NCBI RefSeq assembly: GCF_016907275.1
Contig: NZ_JAFBBP010000001.1
Coordinates: 6,748,001 to 6,812,000, forward strand
DNA length: 64,000 nt
Origin: Micromonospora luteifusca
GTDB lineage: Bacteria > Actinomycetota > Actinomycetes > Mycobacteriales > Micromonosporaceae
Reading direction: 5' to 3'
This document shows, in pieces, positions 26,599-34,322 of the stretch. Made by a program: the position numbers and the translations under genes. Within the stretch, counting starts at the first letter, position 1, and every line of letters starts with the position of its first letter. The notes under the pieces were generated by a model. That model worked only from the letters and a program-made list of their open reading frames with translations. It had not been told where the DNA came from and did no database searches.

Positions 26599-27052
26599 AA
26601 TGATGTCCCCACCGGCGGAGGGCTAGCGTCACCCGCCGAGAAACGTGCGTGCGATTGGCATGCCCGATCCGTGCCCGACGCAGCGGTCAACACGGGGCCA
26701 CACCGATACTCAGCCGGTCCTGCAATCGACGCCCTGTAGCTGTGTCTCGCGTGACGTGACTACCCACCGTACGAATCAAGGCGATTCCCAAGCTGGGACG
26801 ATGCATCGCCCGACTATCGGTGGGGCGGTGCGTGACGCAGAGCCACGAGGTCACCGGTGAGCGTCGGCTTCTCGACGAAAGAGATCTTGGACGGCACGGC
26901 ACCGATCATGCCCGGTGCCCGCCACCCACCGTCACCACGTTGTTGACCCAGGCTCCTAGCCGGTCCAACGCCTCAAAATCCTGGCCATGCTGATGTTGAC
27001 GCGGTCGTAGAGGTTGCAGGCAGGGACCTGTCCGCGTGCGAGGAACGTGGCC
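26599..27052. other. Intergenic stretch with gene debris
   Basis: 454 bases without an intact gene. The only coding trace is the start of an acetyltransferase gene on the minus strand (listed separately). GC skew and codon usage are less regular than in flanking genes, consistent with decayed sequence. Confidence 0.5.
26814..26909 (-). pseudogene. GNAT acetyltransferase, N-terminal stump
   Basis: From an ATG at 26909 the minus strand encodes KISFVEKPTLTGDLVALR, which matches the start of RimJ-like GNAT N-acetyltransferases (K-P-x-L-x-G-x-x-V-x-L-R), then runs out of homology and reaches a stop at 26814. Only about 25 residues are recognisable; the catalytic acetyl-CoA-binding part is missing, so this is a truncated copy. 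Confidence 0.4.
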
Positions 27053-27315
27053 ATGGGCCTGGCGGATGCTCTTGCTGAGTGGACGGACGTGGACGGCGCT
27101 CAGTACGAGCTGGGCCGAACGGTGGGCTTGTTTACGGATCGCACGTTTTGCAGGTCAAGTGGGTGTTCTGGTCGAACAATCCGCTCGGTCAGGCGCTTTG
27201 CGACATGCTGCATGCGTTGGTGAAGGCTGGCGTTCTGGAGTACCGGGACGAGCCCGACCACCAGTTCCGCTGGAAGACGGTAGCACCGCTCGATGGCCTC
27301 ACGGCTGAACGTTAG
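27053..27315 (+). pseudogene. Frameshifted small conserved gene
   Basis: An ATG at 27053 with GAGGAA upstream opens a frame encoding MGLADALAEWTDVDGAQYEL, then VGLFTDRTF. Near 27150, around a TTTTG run, sense continues in another frame as LQVKWVFWSNNPLGQALCDM and LVKAGVLEYRDEPDHQFRW. Together they read as one protein of about 87 residues, of a short conserved actinobacterial type of unknown function. A one- or two-base indel has broken it, unless this is a sequencing error. Confidence 0.5.
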
Positions 27316-27471
27316 TGGTGATCTGGTGTTGGGCCTTGTGCGGTTCAGGTCGGTAATGCTGCGCCGGGGCACGGCCTTGATCGGGGTGTCGGCGTCGTAG
27401 ACGGTGACGGTGTGTTCGTCCAGCCCGGACGGCAGGCGCAGCTTCGGCGCGTGCACCTCGGCTCAGATCGG

Positions 27472-28053
27472 TCAACGGCGCACCCGATAGCGCAGGTGAA
27501 TCACCCGGTTGCCCTGAATCACCACGTCAGGATCCTCCAACAGGTGCTGCGCGTCGACCGACCCGAAGTAGCGCTTGCCGGACCCGAACACCACCGGTAC
27601 GACGTCCATGCGCACCTCGTCGACCAGGCCCGCGGCAAGCACCTGGCCACCGACGTCGCCAGCGGCGACCTCGACCATGCGGTCACCCGCAAGCTCCTGC
27701 GCCCTGGCCACGGCTGCCTCGACGCCGTCGACGAAGTGAAACGGCGCCTCGGGGTCCCAGCCCTCGGGCTTCTGCCGGTGCGTCACGACGACCACGTGGT
27801 CGATCCCGCCCGGAGGCTTCCCGTCCCAGCCGTCCGTCATGTCGAAGACATGGCGGCCGGCGATCGTCGCCCCGATCTGGTCCCAGTACGGCCGGGTGTA
27901 GTCGTAGGACGTCTGGGACACCTTCAACGCGCCGCTCTCGTCCAACGGGACGTCACCGCTGAGCAACCAGTCGAACAGCGGTCCGGGCTGGTCGTTCTCG
28001 TCCGCGATGAAGCCGTCCACCGACACCGAGCTGTACATGACCACCTTGCCCAC
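27472..28053 (-). CDS. Dihydrofolate reductase-like / RibD C-terminal domain protein
   Basis: A 193-residue NADPH-binding protein of the bacterial bifunctional deaminase-reductase (RibD C-terminal) family, which shares the DHFR fold. Diagnostic parts are VVMYSSVSVDGFIADENDQ at the N-terminus, TIAGRHVFDMTDGWDGKP, VEVAAGDVGGQVLAAGLVDE and VPVVFGSGKRYF. These stand-alone proteins are mostly uncharacterised reductases; a folate role should not be assumed. The GTG at 28053 has AGAGGAGA in front. It follows the AraC-type regulator gene by 65 bases on the same strand. Confidence 0.9.
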   Translation of the reverse strand: MGKVVMYSSVSVDGFIADENDQPGPLFDWLLSGDVPLDESGALKVSQTSYDYTRPYWDQIGATIAGRHVFDMTDGWDGKPPGGIDHVVVVTHRQKPEGWDPEAPFHFVDGVEAAVARAQELAGDRMVEVAAGDVGGQVLAAGLVDEVRMDVVPVVFGSGKRYFGSVDAQHLLEDPDVVIQGNRVIHLRYRVRR

Positions 28054-28118
28054 GGGCTCTCCTCTGCTTTGGGGTGCCCCCAAATTAGCGTGTCCTGAGC
28101 TGCCGCTCTTGTAAGAAA

Positions 28119-29027
28119 TCAATCGGCCGGCAGCGGCCAGCCGTCCAGCGTGTGGCCGGGATGTTCGCGCAGGAACCGCTGCCGGACTTCGACGTACCGG
28201 GTCGGCGTGAGCCCGGTGAACGCCCGGAACTCGTGGCCGAAGTGGGCCTGGTCGAAGTACCCAGCGTCACTGGCGACGCCGCCCCAGTCGATCGGTTCGG
28301 CGAAGTCGATCGCGAGCATGGTGGCGGCGAAGCGGTGGGTGCGGGCCAGCCGCTTCGGCGTGACGCCGACGAGCTCCTTGAACCGCTGTGCCAGATGAGT
28401 GCTGCTGACACCGGCTGCCACGCTCAGGTCGCCGATCGCCACCGCCCCGTTGGTCGTCGCGATGACGCTGCTCGTGTGGCGGACCAGCCCCAGGCCGGGG
28501 GTCTCGCACAGCCGTCGCATCAGCTCCTCCTCGAGCAGCGTCAGCATCTCGTGCGGTCCGTCCGCCGTGGCCAGCCGGTCTCTCAGGTCAGCAGTGGCGG
28601 GCCGGCCCCACACCTGCTCTACCGTCACCGGCCGGTCGCACAGCTCGGCTGCGGGCATCGGCAGGAACGGTGCCAGCCCCCACGGCTTGACGTGCACGCC
28701 GACGGACCGGGTCCGGAGCGGGTAGCCGAACTCCCACGCGCGGGTGGGCGTGGTGATCACGCAGCCGTCGGCGTACTCGGCCGTCTCGATGTCGGTGCCG
28801 GCGCGGATGCGGAACGGCGCGCCGAGGTTGATGATGAGCAACGCCGCCGGACTTGGTGGCAGCGTCAGCCGGGCGTACGGCGACGTGCCTTCCAGGTAGT
28901 AGAGGTCGTCGATCAGCCGGTCCAGCGGCGGTCGCGGCACTCTGGACACGTACTCCACGCCCACAGCATCGCCGACGTCGCGCCGGTAGCGCCCGCCGGG
29001 ATGGTCCAGCCGCCTCGCCGCCAGCAT
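28119..29027 (-). CDS. AraC family transcriptional regulator
   Basis: A 302-residue regulator. The N-terminal 190 residues form a cupin-like sensor region (LIDDLYYLEGTSPYARLTLP) as in AraC proteins with a DUF6597-type sensor. The C-terminal AraC double helix-turn-helix spans about 200-290 (IGDLSVAAGVSSTHLAQRF, then WGGVASDAGYFDQAHFGHEF and FTGLTPTRYVEVRQRF). The frame is open far upstream into the methyltransferase gene; the ATG at 29027, 12 bases after that gene's stop, is the natural start. It probably controls its own operon with the methyltransferase and reductase. Confidence 0.9.
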   Translation of the reverse strand: MLAARRLDHPGGRYRRDVGDAVGVEYVSRVPRPPLDRLIDDLYYLEGTSPYARLTLPPSPAALLIINLGAPFRIRAGTDIETAEYADGCVITTPTRAWEFGYPLRTRSVGVHVKPWGLAPFLPMPAAELCDRPVTVEQVWGRPATADLRDRLATADGPHEMLTLLEEELMRRLCETPGLGLVRHTSSVIATTNGAVAIGDLSVAAGVSSTHLAQRFKELVGVTPKRLARTHRFAATMLAIDFAEPIDWGGVASDAGYFDQAHFGHEFRAFTGLTPTRYVEVRQRFLREHPGHTLDGWPLPAD

Positions 29028-29038
29028 CGAGCCGCAAG

Positions 29039-29674
29039 TCAACGGTCCGACGCGTGCGGGCGCTGTGCCCAGAAAAGGGTGTGTCCGCTGGTGCCTTCTG
29101 GAATGAAGTCCTCGGCGGTGATTGTCAGTCCTGCCTGTTGCAGCCATGAGCGGTAGGTGGAGGCATCGGCGTGACTCCACCACATGGCGGCGCCGCCGCC
29201 GAGCCAGTCGTCTTCCGTGCCGGTCCAGGCACTGTGGCCGACGGTGGCCAGCAGCCAGCCGCCGGGGCGTAGCCAACGGGCGATGCTCGTGATGAGTGGC
29301 GGTTGGCCGGCCAGGGGCATGTGGATGAAGGCGTAGAGACAGACCACGGCGTCGAACGAGGCCGGCGGCAGGTCGAGTCGGGTGGCGTCGGCCCGGACGA
29401 AGGTGGCGGTGGGTACCAGGCGGCGTGCCCGCTCAATCTGCACATCACTGATGTCGACGCCGGTGACATGGTGTCCAGCGTCGGCGAGGAAGCGAGCGGC
29501 CGGCACGCCACAGCCGCATCCGAGGTCGAGGACCGCTGCCGGGGCAGGTAGGCGACGGTGCAGGCCGGCCAGCCAGGGAGCGTACTGACCGTCGTCAGCA
29601 TCGTCCGCCCGGTAGTGGTAGGAGAGTTCGTCGTACCCGCGGCGAACCACGTCACGCTCGTCGTCGCTGCCCAT
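29039..29674 (-). CDS. Class I SAM-dependent methyltransferase
   Basis: A 211-residue Rossmann-fold methyltransferase. Motif I VLDLGCGCGVPAARFLA is near residue 47, motif II ends in GVDISDVQIERARRL, FDAVVCLYAFIHMPL marks motif IV, and LRPGGWLLATVGH is the post-motif strand. The substrate is unknown; the small size and isolated domain suggest a small-molecule methyltransferase. It is first in a minus-strand run with the AraC regulator and the DHFR-like reductase. The ATG at 29674 is the first sensible start at the domain boundary. Confidence 0.92.
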   Translation of the reverse strand: MGSDDERDVVRRGYDELSYHYRADDADDGQYAPWLAGLHRRLPAPAAVLDLGCGCGVPAARFLADAGHHVTGVDISDVQIERARRLVPTATFVRADATRLDLPPASFDAVVCLYAFIHMPLAGQPPLITSIARWLRPGGWLLATVGHSAWTGTEDDWLGGGAAMWWSHADASTYRSWLQQAGLTITAEDFIPEGTSGHTLFWAQRPHASDR

Positions 29675-29753
29675 TGTGAGGACGCTACGAGTTCCAGTGC
29701 CGTTTGACGATTGATATGGCCGTGCCACCCGGCCTGTGCGGCGGCAGGCATCG

Positions 29754-30626
29754 TTACGTCGAGTCGACGGCTGCGGCCAATGCACGCACCGCCGGGGTCT
29801 CGTTGACTGTCCGCCATACCAATGCCCACCGGCATGGCGGGGCATCGCGGATGGGGGCGTAGACGATCCCCGGCCATGGGTAGAAACTGAGGGCTTCACC
29901 GGCCGAGCCCGAGACAACTTCTCCGGCCGCGACCGTCGACAGTATCTCGTGCCAGCTGGTGACGGTCGGCCCGCGAGGGATCGAGCGCCCAGACGGGGTG
30001 TGGAGCGGGTGGAAAACCTCCTCCATCGAGCGCGGCAACGCCGGAAGGTCCACCACGGTGCAGTCGCCGAGGTCCTCCAGGCATACCGATTCCCGCGCGG
30101 CGAGCGGATGACCGGCGCTCATGGCGAGCAGGATATTCGACGTGTGGACCACCGGCCCGACGGTCAGGTCCGGCTCGTGCAACGGCAGCCAGACCAGCGC
30201 GACGTCCACGTCGCCGGAGCGCAGTTCGTCGAGCGGGGCGGTCGGGTGAATCTCGCGCAGCCGCAGATCGGCAGCGGGATGACGCACCCGAAACCGGTCC
30301 ACCAGCGCTTTGATCGTCCAGGCCTGCGCACCCATGCAGCCCAGCCGTACCACGCCGGTCACCGTGCCTGTTGTCGCGGCGGCGTCCTCGATCGCCTCGG
30401 TGATCTGCCGGTACCCGGCACTGAGCTGTTGATGCAGGCGCACACCGAGTGGCGTCAGCCGGACGGTCCTGGTCGTGCGGTCGAACAGCGCGGCCCCGAC
30501 GCGCCGCTCCTGCTTCTTGATCGACTGGCTGACCCGGGCCGGGGTGATCCGCAGCCGCTCGGCGGTGCGGCCGAAGTGCAGCTCCTCTGCCAGCGCGAGG
30601 AAGATCTCGATGTCGCGCAGCTCCAT
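29754..30626 (-). CDS. LysR family transcriptional regulator
   Basis: A 290-residue LysR regulator. The DNA-binding domain is at 1-60 (MELRDIEIFLALAEELHFGR, then ITPARVSQSIKKQERRVGAA); the effector domain starts near 90 (GVVRLGCMGAQAWTIKALVD). It has the ELHFGR signature of the LysR subgroup that often sits beside efflux or detoxifying genes. It is transcribed divergently from the erythromycin-esterase-like gene, the most likely target; 157 bases separate them. Confidence 0.92.
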   Translation of the reverse strand: MELRDIEIFLALAEELHFGRTAERLRITPARVSQSIKKQERRVGAALFDRTTRTVRLTPLGVRLHQQLSAGYRQITEAIEDAAATTGTVTGVVRLGCMGAQAWTIKALVDRFRVRHPAADLRLREIHPTAPLDELRSGDVDVALVWLPLHEPDLTVGPVVHTSNILLAMSAGHPLAARESVCLEDLGDCTVVDLPALPRSMEEVFHPLHTPSGRSIPRGPTVTSWHEILSTVAAGEVVSGSAGEALSFYPWPGIVYAPIRDAPPCRWALVWRTVNETPAVRALAAAVDST

Positions 30627-30721
30627 CAGCCCTCCCGATTACCTCCGTTTCGCTTAACAGTACGGTGCCGAGGTTGTCGTTGATCCACTGGCCGACGCGG
30701 CGGACCCTGGTGGCGCCACTC

Positions 30722-30762
30722 GATCAGCCGGCGGTCACCTCGTGAACCGACCGCCGGCGATC
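30722..30762 (+). promoter_or_regulatory. Leader hairpin upstream of the esterase-like gene
   Basis: Arms GCCGGCGGTC at 30727-30736 and GACCGCCGGC at 30749-30758 are perfectly complementary over 10 bases with a 12-base loop, and flanking GATC bases extend the stem past one bulge. It lies 21 bases before the ATG at 30784, where a transcript hairpin could affect ribosome loading, or a DNA palindrome could be an operator. Confidence 0.45.
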
Positions 30763-30783
30763 CACCCATCAACGGAGACTCCC

Positions 30784-32118
30784 ATGAACCAATACACACC
30801 GCGCCGCCGCCGTCTGCTCGGCGCCGCCGCCGCGACGATCGCGACCGGACTGATCGGCGTACGCACCGGTCCGGCGCTTGCCGCCGCGAGCGAAGACCCG
30901 GTCGCCATGCTCCGTCGTCACGTCGACCCGCTGGGTGACCTGAGTAACCTCGCACGCGTGGTCGGCGACGCCCGGGTCGTCGGACTCGGCGAGGCCAGTC
31001 ACAGCGCGCACGAGTTCTTCACCCTCAAGCAGAACGTCTTCCAGCGCCTCGTCGCCGCCAAGGGTTTCACCACGTTCGTGTTGGAAGCCAGCTGGCACAC
31101 CGGGCTCCGGCTGAACGACTACGTGGTCAACGGCGTGGGTGACCCGGCGCAGATCATGCGTGCGGAGTTCCAGGGCCAGTACATCTTCTGGAACACCCAG
31201 GAATACCTGGACCTCATCACCTGGATGCGTCGATACAACACCAGCCGGCGTGGACAGCACGTGCTCCGCTTCGTCGGCAACGACCTCGGTTACCCCGGTC
31301 CGAGACCCTTCCAGGAGGTGACCGGCTACCTCCGTCACCAACGGCCCGAACTCGTCGCCCGAATCGAAGCACTGTATTCGTCGCTGAAGCCTGCCGCTGA
31401 CCTTCAGGCAGGCCCGTGGATGCGCGATCAGCTCACCAAGACGCAAGAGGCCCGCCAAGCCGACGCTGATCACGCCACCGCGGCGCTCAACCTCGTACGG
31501 GACCACGGCCGACCCACCCGAGCGGGCCACCGCGACAGTCGAGCCCACGCGTGGGCGGTGCAGAATGCCGTCGCGATCGCGCAGAGCTTCACCGCGTACG
31601 CGTTCCCGGACACGCAGTTTTCCGAGCGGATGCGGTTCCGCGACCGCGCGATGGCCGACAACACCGCCTGGTGGCTCAACCACCATGACGGCAAGATTCT
31701 GCTCGCCTCCAACAACGGCCACGTCGCGTACACCAGCGATGACCCAGCCGAATTTCCCCAGCCGGTCGGATCCTTCCTTCGCGAAAAGCTCGGTCGGGAC
31801 TACATCAACATCGGTGTGACCTTCGGCCGGGGCACCGTGAACGCGTTGCCCGACTTCTTCACCGAACAACCCCAGACCTACACCGTCACGCCGCCGCCGC
31901 CCGGGCACAACGAGCACATCCTCGAACAGGTACACCGTCGCGACTACGTCCTCGACATGCGCACCGTCCGGTCCGCAGCCCACGAATGGCTCGACATCGC
32001 CCGGCCCACCCGCTCCTACGGCCTGTACTGGTCGACCGACAACCCGCTCACCGCACTGGCCCGGTCGTACGACATCCTCATCCACCTGCACGACGTTCGG
32101 GCAGGCCACCTGCGCTAA
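30784..32118 (+). CDS. Probable exported erythromycin esterase family hydrolase
   Basis: A 444-residue protein of the erythromycin esterase (EreA/EreB) superfamily, whose characterised members hydrolyse the macrolactone ring. The N-terminus has a Tat-like signal: RRRRLLGAAAATIATGL, then a hydrophobic stretch ending ALAAAS. Family blocks include VVGLGEASHSAHEFFTLKQN with the conserved Glu/His region, FVLEASWHTGLRLNDYV, and ILLASNNGHVAYTSDD near 310. Export would be unusual for Ere enzymes, which act in the cytoplasm. GGAG is at proper distance before the ATG. It may target another ester; activity on macrolides is unproven. Confidence 0.85.
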   Translation: MNQYTPRRRRLLGAAAATIATGLIGVRTGPALAAASEDPVAMLRRHVDPLGDLSNLARVVGDARVVGLGEASHSAHEFFTLKQNVFQRLVAAKGFTTFVLEASWHTGLRLNDYVVNGVGDPAQIMRAEFQGQYIFWNTQEYLDLITWMRRYNTSRRGQHVLRFVGNDLGYPGPRPFQEVTGYLRHQRPELVARIEALYSSLKPAADLQAGPWMRDQLTKTQEARQADADHATAALNLVRDHGRPTRAGHRDSRAHAWAVQNAVAIAQSFTAYAFPDTQFSERMRFRDRAMADNTAWWLNHHDGKILLASNNGHVAYTSDDPAEFPQPVGSFLREKLGRDYINIGVTFGRGTVNALPDFFTEQPQTYTVTPPPPGHNEHILEQVHRRDYVLDMRTVRSAAHEWLDIARPTRSYGLYWSTDNPLTALARSYDILIHLHDVRAGHLR

Positions 32119-32141
32119 CGCGAACACGCGAACGCCCACCA

Positions 32142-32175
32142 CGGCGCCGAGGCGGCACACCCCGTCTCGGCGCCG
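32142..32175 (+). terminator. Terminator hairpin after the esterase-like gene
   Basis: A perfect 10-bp stem (CGGCGCCGAG with its complement at 32166-32175) and a 14-base loop lie 24 bases past the stop codon. The remaining gap to 32430 holds no gene but carries the promoter-like site at 32369. Confidence 0.65.
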
Positions 32176-32368
32176 CACGACGACAGCACCGGCACGCTGT
32201 TCTCCGCAGATCCGCCTTGTCGCGCACCGCATGGCCTTCGCCGGACGCGACGCTCGCTCCGCGGCAGATCCGGATACCGACCCGCCTGGAGCGGGACCAG
32301 ATCGCAGCGCCGACCGTGAGGGCTGCGCATGTCGAGCCCACGCCTGAGAAGTGACCTGGCTCACGCGC

Positions 32369-32395
32369 TGTCACAACGATCGAAAACGCGGTGTC
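32369..32395 (+). promoter_or_regulatory. ECF41-type promoter-like site of the DoxX gene
   Basis: TGTCACA (32369-32375) and TGTC (32392-32395), spaced 16 bases, resemble the TGTCACA/CGTC promoter associated with ECF41 sigma factors. The block TCACAACGATCG and TGAGGCCGAA are repeated upstream of the flavoprotein gene. The site ends 35 bases before the TTG start. Confidence 0.6.
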
Positions 32396-32430
32396 TTGAG
32401 GCCGAACACACAGAAACGAAAGGAAAACCC

Positions 32431-32817
32431 TTGAACCTCACACTGTGGATCGCCGCCGGACTGCTCGCACTGGTCGCCCTCGGCGGCGGCGTCAGCAAGA
32501 CGTTCGTCCGCAAGCAAAAACTGGAAAAGCGCGTCGCCTCGGGGTGGGTCAAGGACGTCAGCCCTGGCTTCGTCAGGACCCTCGGGGTTCTCGAACTCCT
32601 GGCCGCGGTTGGCCTGGTCCTGCCCGCCGTGGTCGGCATCGCACCGGTCCTGGTACCGGTGACTGGCGTCTGCATGGCCTTGCTGATGGTCGGCGCGGTA
32701 ATCACCCATGTGCGCTACCACGACGGCGCCAAGATCGTCGTGGTGGTCTCGGTCTATCTCGCTCTCGCAGCATTCATCGCGTGGGGCCGCTTCGGTCCCG
32801 AGGCCTTTACCGGCTGA
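32431..32817 (+). CDS. DoxX family membrane protein
   Basis: A 128-residue four-helix membrane protein of the DoxX-like family (LWIAAGLLALVALGGGVSKT, then VLELLAAVGLVLPAVVGIAP, VCMALLMVGAVITHVRYHDG and a last helix). DoxX-like proteins are linked to redox homeostasis, with unclear mechanism. The start is a TTG at 32431 placed after GAAAGGA; no better ATG exists at the family N-terminus. DoxX genes are common neighbours of ECF41 sigma factors, which fits the promoter-like site upstream and SigJ downstream. Confidence 0.85.
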   Translation: MNLTLWIAAGLLALVALGGGVSKTFVRKQKLEKRVASGWVKDVSPGFVRTLGVLELLAAVGLVLPAVVGIAPVLVPVTGVCMALLMVGAVITHVRYHDGAKIVVVVSVYLALAAFIAWGRFGPEAFTG

Positions 32818-32853
32818 ACCAACCCACGCCTGTGGAGCGATCTGTCTTACGCA

Positions 32854-32878
32854 GATCACAACGATCGGCCGCGCCGTC
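32854..32878 (+). promoter_or_regulatory. ECF41-type promoter-like site of the flavoprotein gene
   Basis: GATCACA (32854-32860) and CGTC (32875-32878), spaced 14 bases, in a block sharing TCACAACGATCG and TGAGGCCGAA with the DoxX upstream region. The site ends 34 bases before the ATG, almost the same distance as at DoxX. Confidence 0.6.
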
Positions 32879-32912
32879 CTGAGGCCGAAGCTGTCGAAAC
32901 AAAGGAGACAAC

Positions 32913-34109
32913 ATGACCGGGAACACCGATGTCGTCGTGATCGGCGGCGGATACGCCGGCGTCATGGCGGCCAATCGCCTGACGCAGCGCGACGACGTGA
33001 CAGTGACCCTCATCAACCCGCGCCCGACCTTCGTCGAGCGGATCCGTCTGCAGCAACTGGTGGGCGGGTCCGACGACGCGGTTGTCGACTACCCAGACGT
33101 CCTGGGCGAGGCCGTTCGGCTGGTGGTCGATTCCGTGATCGGCATTGACGCTGCCGGGCGCAGCGTGACGTTGGCGACGGGCGCCACGGTCGGCTACGAC
33201 TACCTGATCTACGCGGTGGGCAGTGGCAGCGCCGACCCGGGCGTGCCCGGAGCGGCCGAGTTCGCCTACCCGATTGCCAGCCTGGAGGAGGCGCAACGGC
33301 TGCGCCCGGTCGTCGACGCCGCTCCCACTACGGCCCTGGTAACGGTTGTCGGCGCGGGCCCGACCGGCATCGAGACCGCCGCCGAGCTGGCGGAGAAGGG
33401 CCGCACCGTGACCCTGGTCTGCGGCGAGGTACTCGGCCCGTACCTACACCTGAAGGGTCGACGGTCGGTTGCCAAGCGGCTGGCCAAACTCGGCGTGACC
33501 GTGCTCGAAGGCCCCGACGCGCAGGTGACGGCCGTGACCCGCGATGCCGTGCAGCTCAGCGGCGGCCGCGAGCTGCGGAGCACGGTGACCATTTGGACCG
33601 CCGGATTCGGCGTGCCGGACCTGGCCGCGCGCAGCGGGCTGAGCACCGACGCCTTGGGCCGCCTGCTCACGGACGAGACATTGACGAGCGTGGACGACAT
33701 GCGTATCACCGCGGCCGGTGATTCGGCGGCACCATCGGACCTGCCGTTTCGGATGAGCTGCCAGGCCGCCACGAGGATCGGCGCACATGCCGCCGACACG
33801 GTGCTGGCCCGGATCGCGGTTGAGCAGCCCAGGCCCATCAACCTGGGCTTTTTCGGCCAGTGCATCAGCCTGGGTCGTCGCGCCGGCATCTTCCAGTTCG
33901 CCTCCAAGGACGACACCGCGAATAGGTTTTACCTCGGCGGCCGCCCGGGCGCGAAGCTCAAGGAGTTCGTTTGCAAGCACACGCTTAAGCATCTCGCGGA
34001 CGAGGCGCGCAAGCCCGGCTCGCTCACCTGGGTCAAGGATGACGAGCGCCGAGAGTCGCTGCGGGCCAAGCGCGGCGAGGCACCGGCCACCGCCGAACGG
34101 GCAGCCTAG
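32913..34109 (+). CDS. NAD(P)/FAD-dependent oxidoreductase (NDH-2-like)
   Basis: A 398-residue flavoprotein of the type II NADH dehydrogenase/FSP1-like group. The FAD-binding Rossmann motif VVVIGGGYAGVMAANRL is at the N-terminus, NAD-binding VTVVGAGPTGIETAAELAEK near 150, and MRITAAGDSAA supplies the second FAD contact. The C-terminus is soluble, without an obvious membrane helix. It would oxidise NAD(P)H and pass electrons to a quinone or small acceptor. Such oxidoreductases are recurrent ECF41-associated genes. ATG with AAAGGAG upstream. Confidence 0.92.
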   Translation: MTGNTDVVVIGGGYAGVMAANRLTQRDDVTVTLINPRPTFVERIRLQQLVGGSDDAVVDYPDVLGEAVRLVVDSVIGIDAAGRSVTLATGATVGYDYLIYAVGSGSADPGVPGAAEFAYPIASLEEAQRLRPVVDAAPTTALVTVVGAGPTGIETAAELAEKGRTVTLVCGEVLGPYLHLKGRRSVAKRLAKLGVTVLEGPDAQVTAVTRDAVQLSGGRELRSTVTIWTAGFGVPDLAARSGLSTDALGRLLTDETLTSVDDMRITAAGDSAAPSDLPFRMSCQAATRIGAHAADTVLARIAVEQPRPINLGFFGQCISLGRRAGIFQFASKDDTANRFYLGGRPGAKLKEFVCKHTLKHLADEARKPGSLTWVKDDERRESLRAKRGEAPATAERAA

Positions 34110-34170
34110 CCACCAGGCATTCGTGGCCGGTCTGGTCGACCGTCAACGGATCTGGACCGCAGGTCGTGAG

Positions 34171-34196
34171 GCGGCGCCCCTTATTGCGGGCGCCGC
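34171..34196 (+). terminator. Hairpin between flavoprotein and sigJ
   Basis: A perfect 9-bp stem (GCGGCGCCC and complement) with a CTTATTGC loop lies 62 bases past the flavoprotein stop. It may partly insulate sigJ, which lacks the shared promoter-like block. Confidence 0.6.
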
Positions 34197-34322
34197 AGCA
34201 CGCATGCGTTCATCGGCGGCCCTTGAGCAACGGCCAGCTACCAACGAAAAGGACCTTGTGTGGATGCACGTTTGAATGCCTTCGGCAATCGGGGGCCGGC
34301 CGCGAAGGAGAGGGATCGAGAG

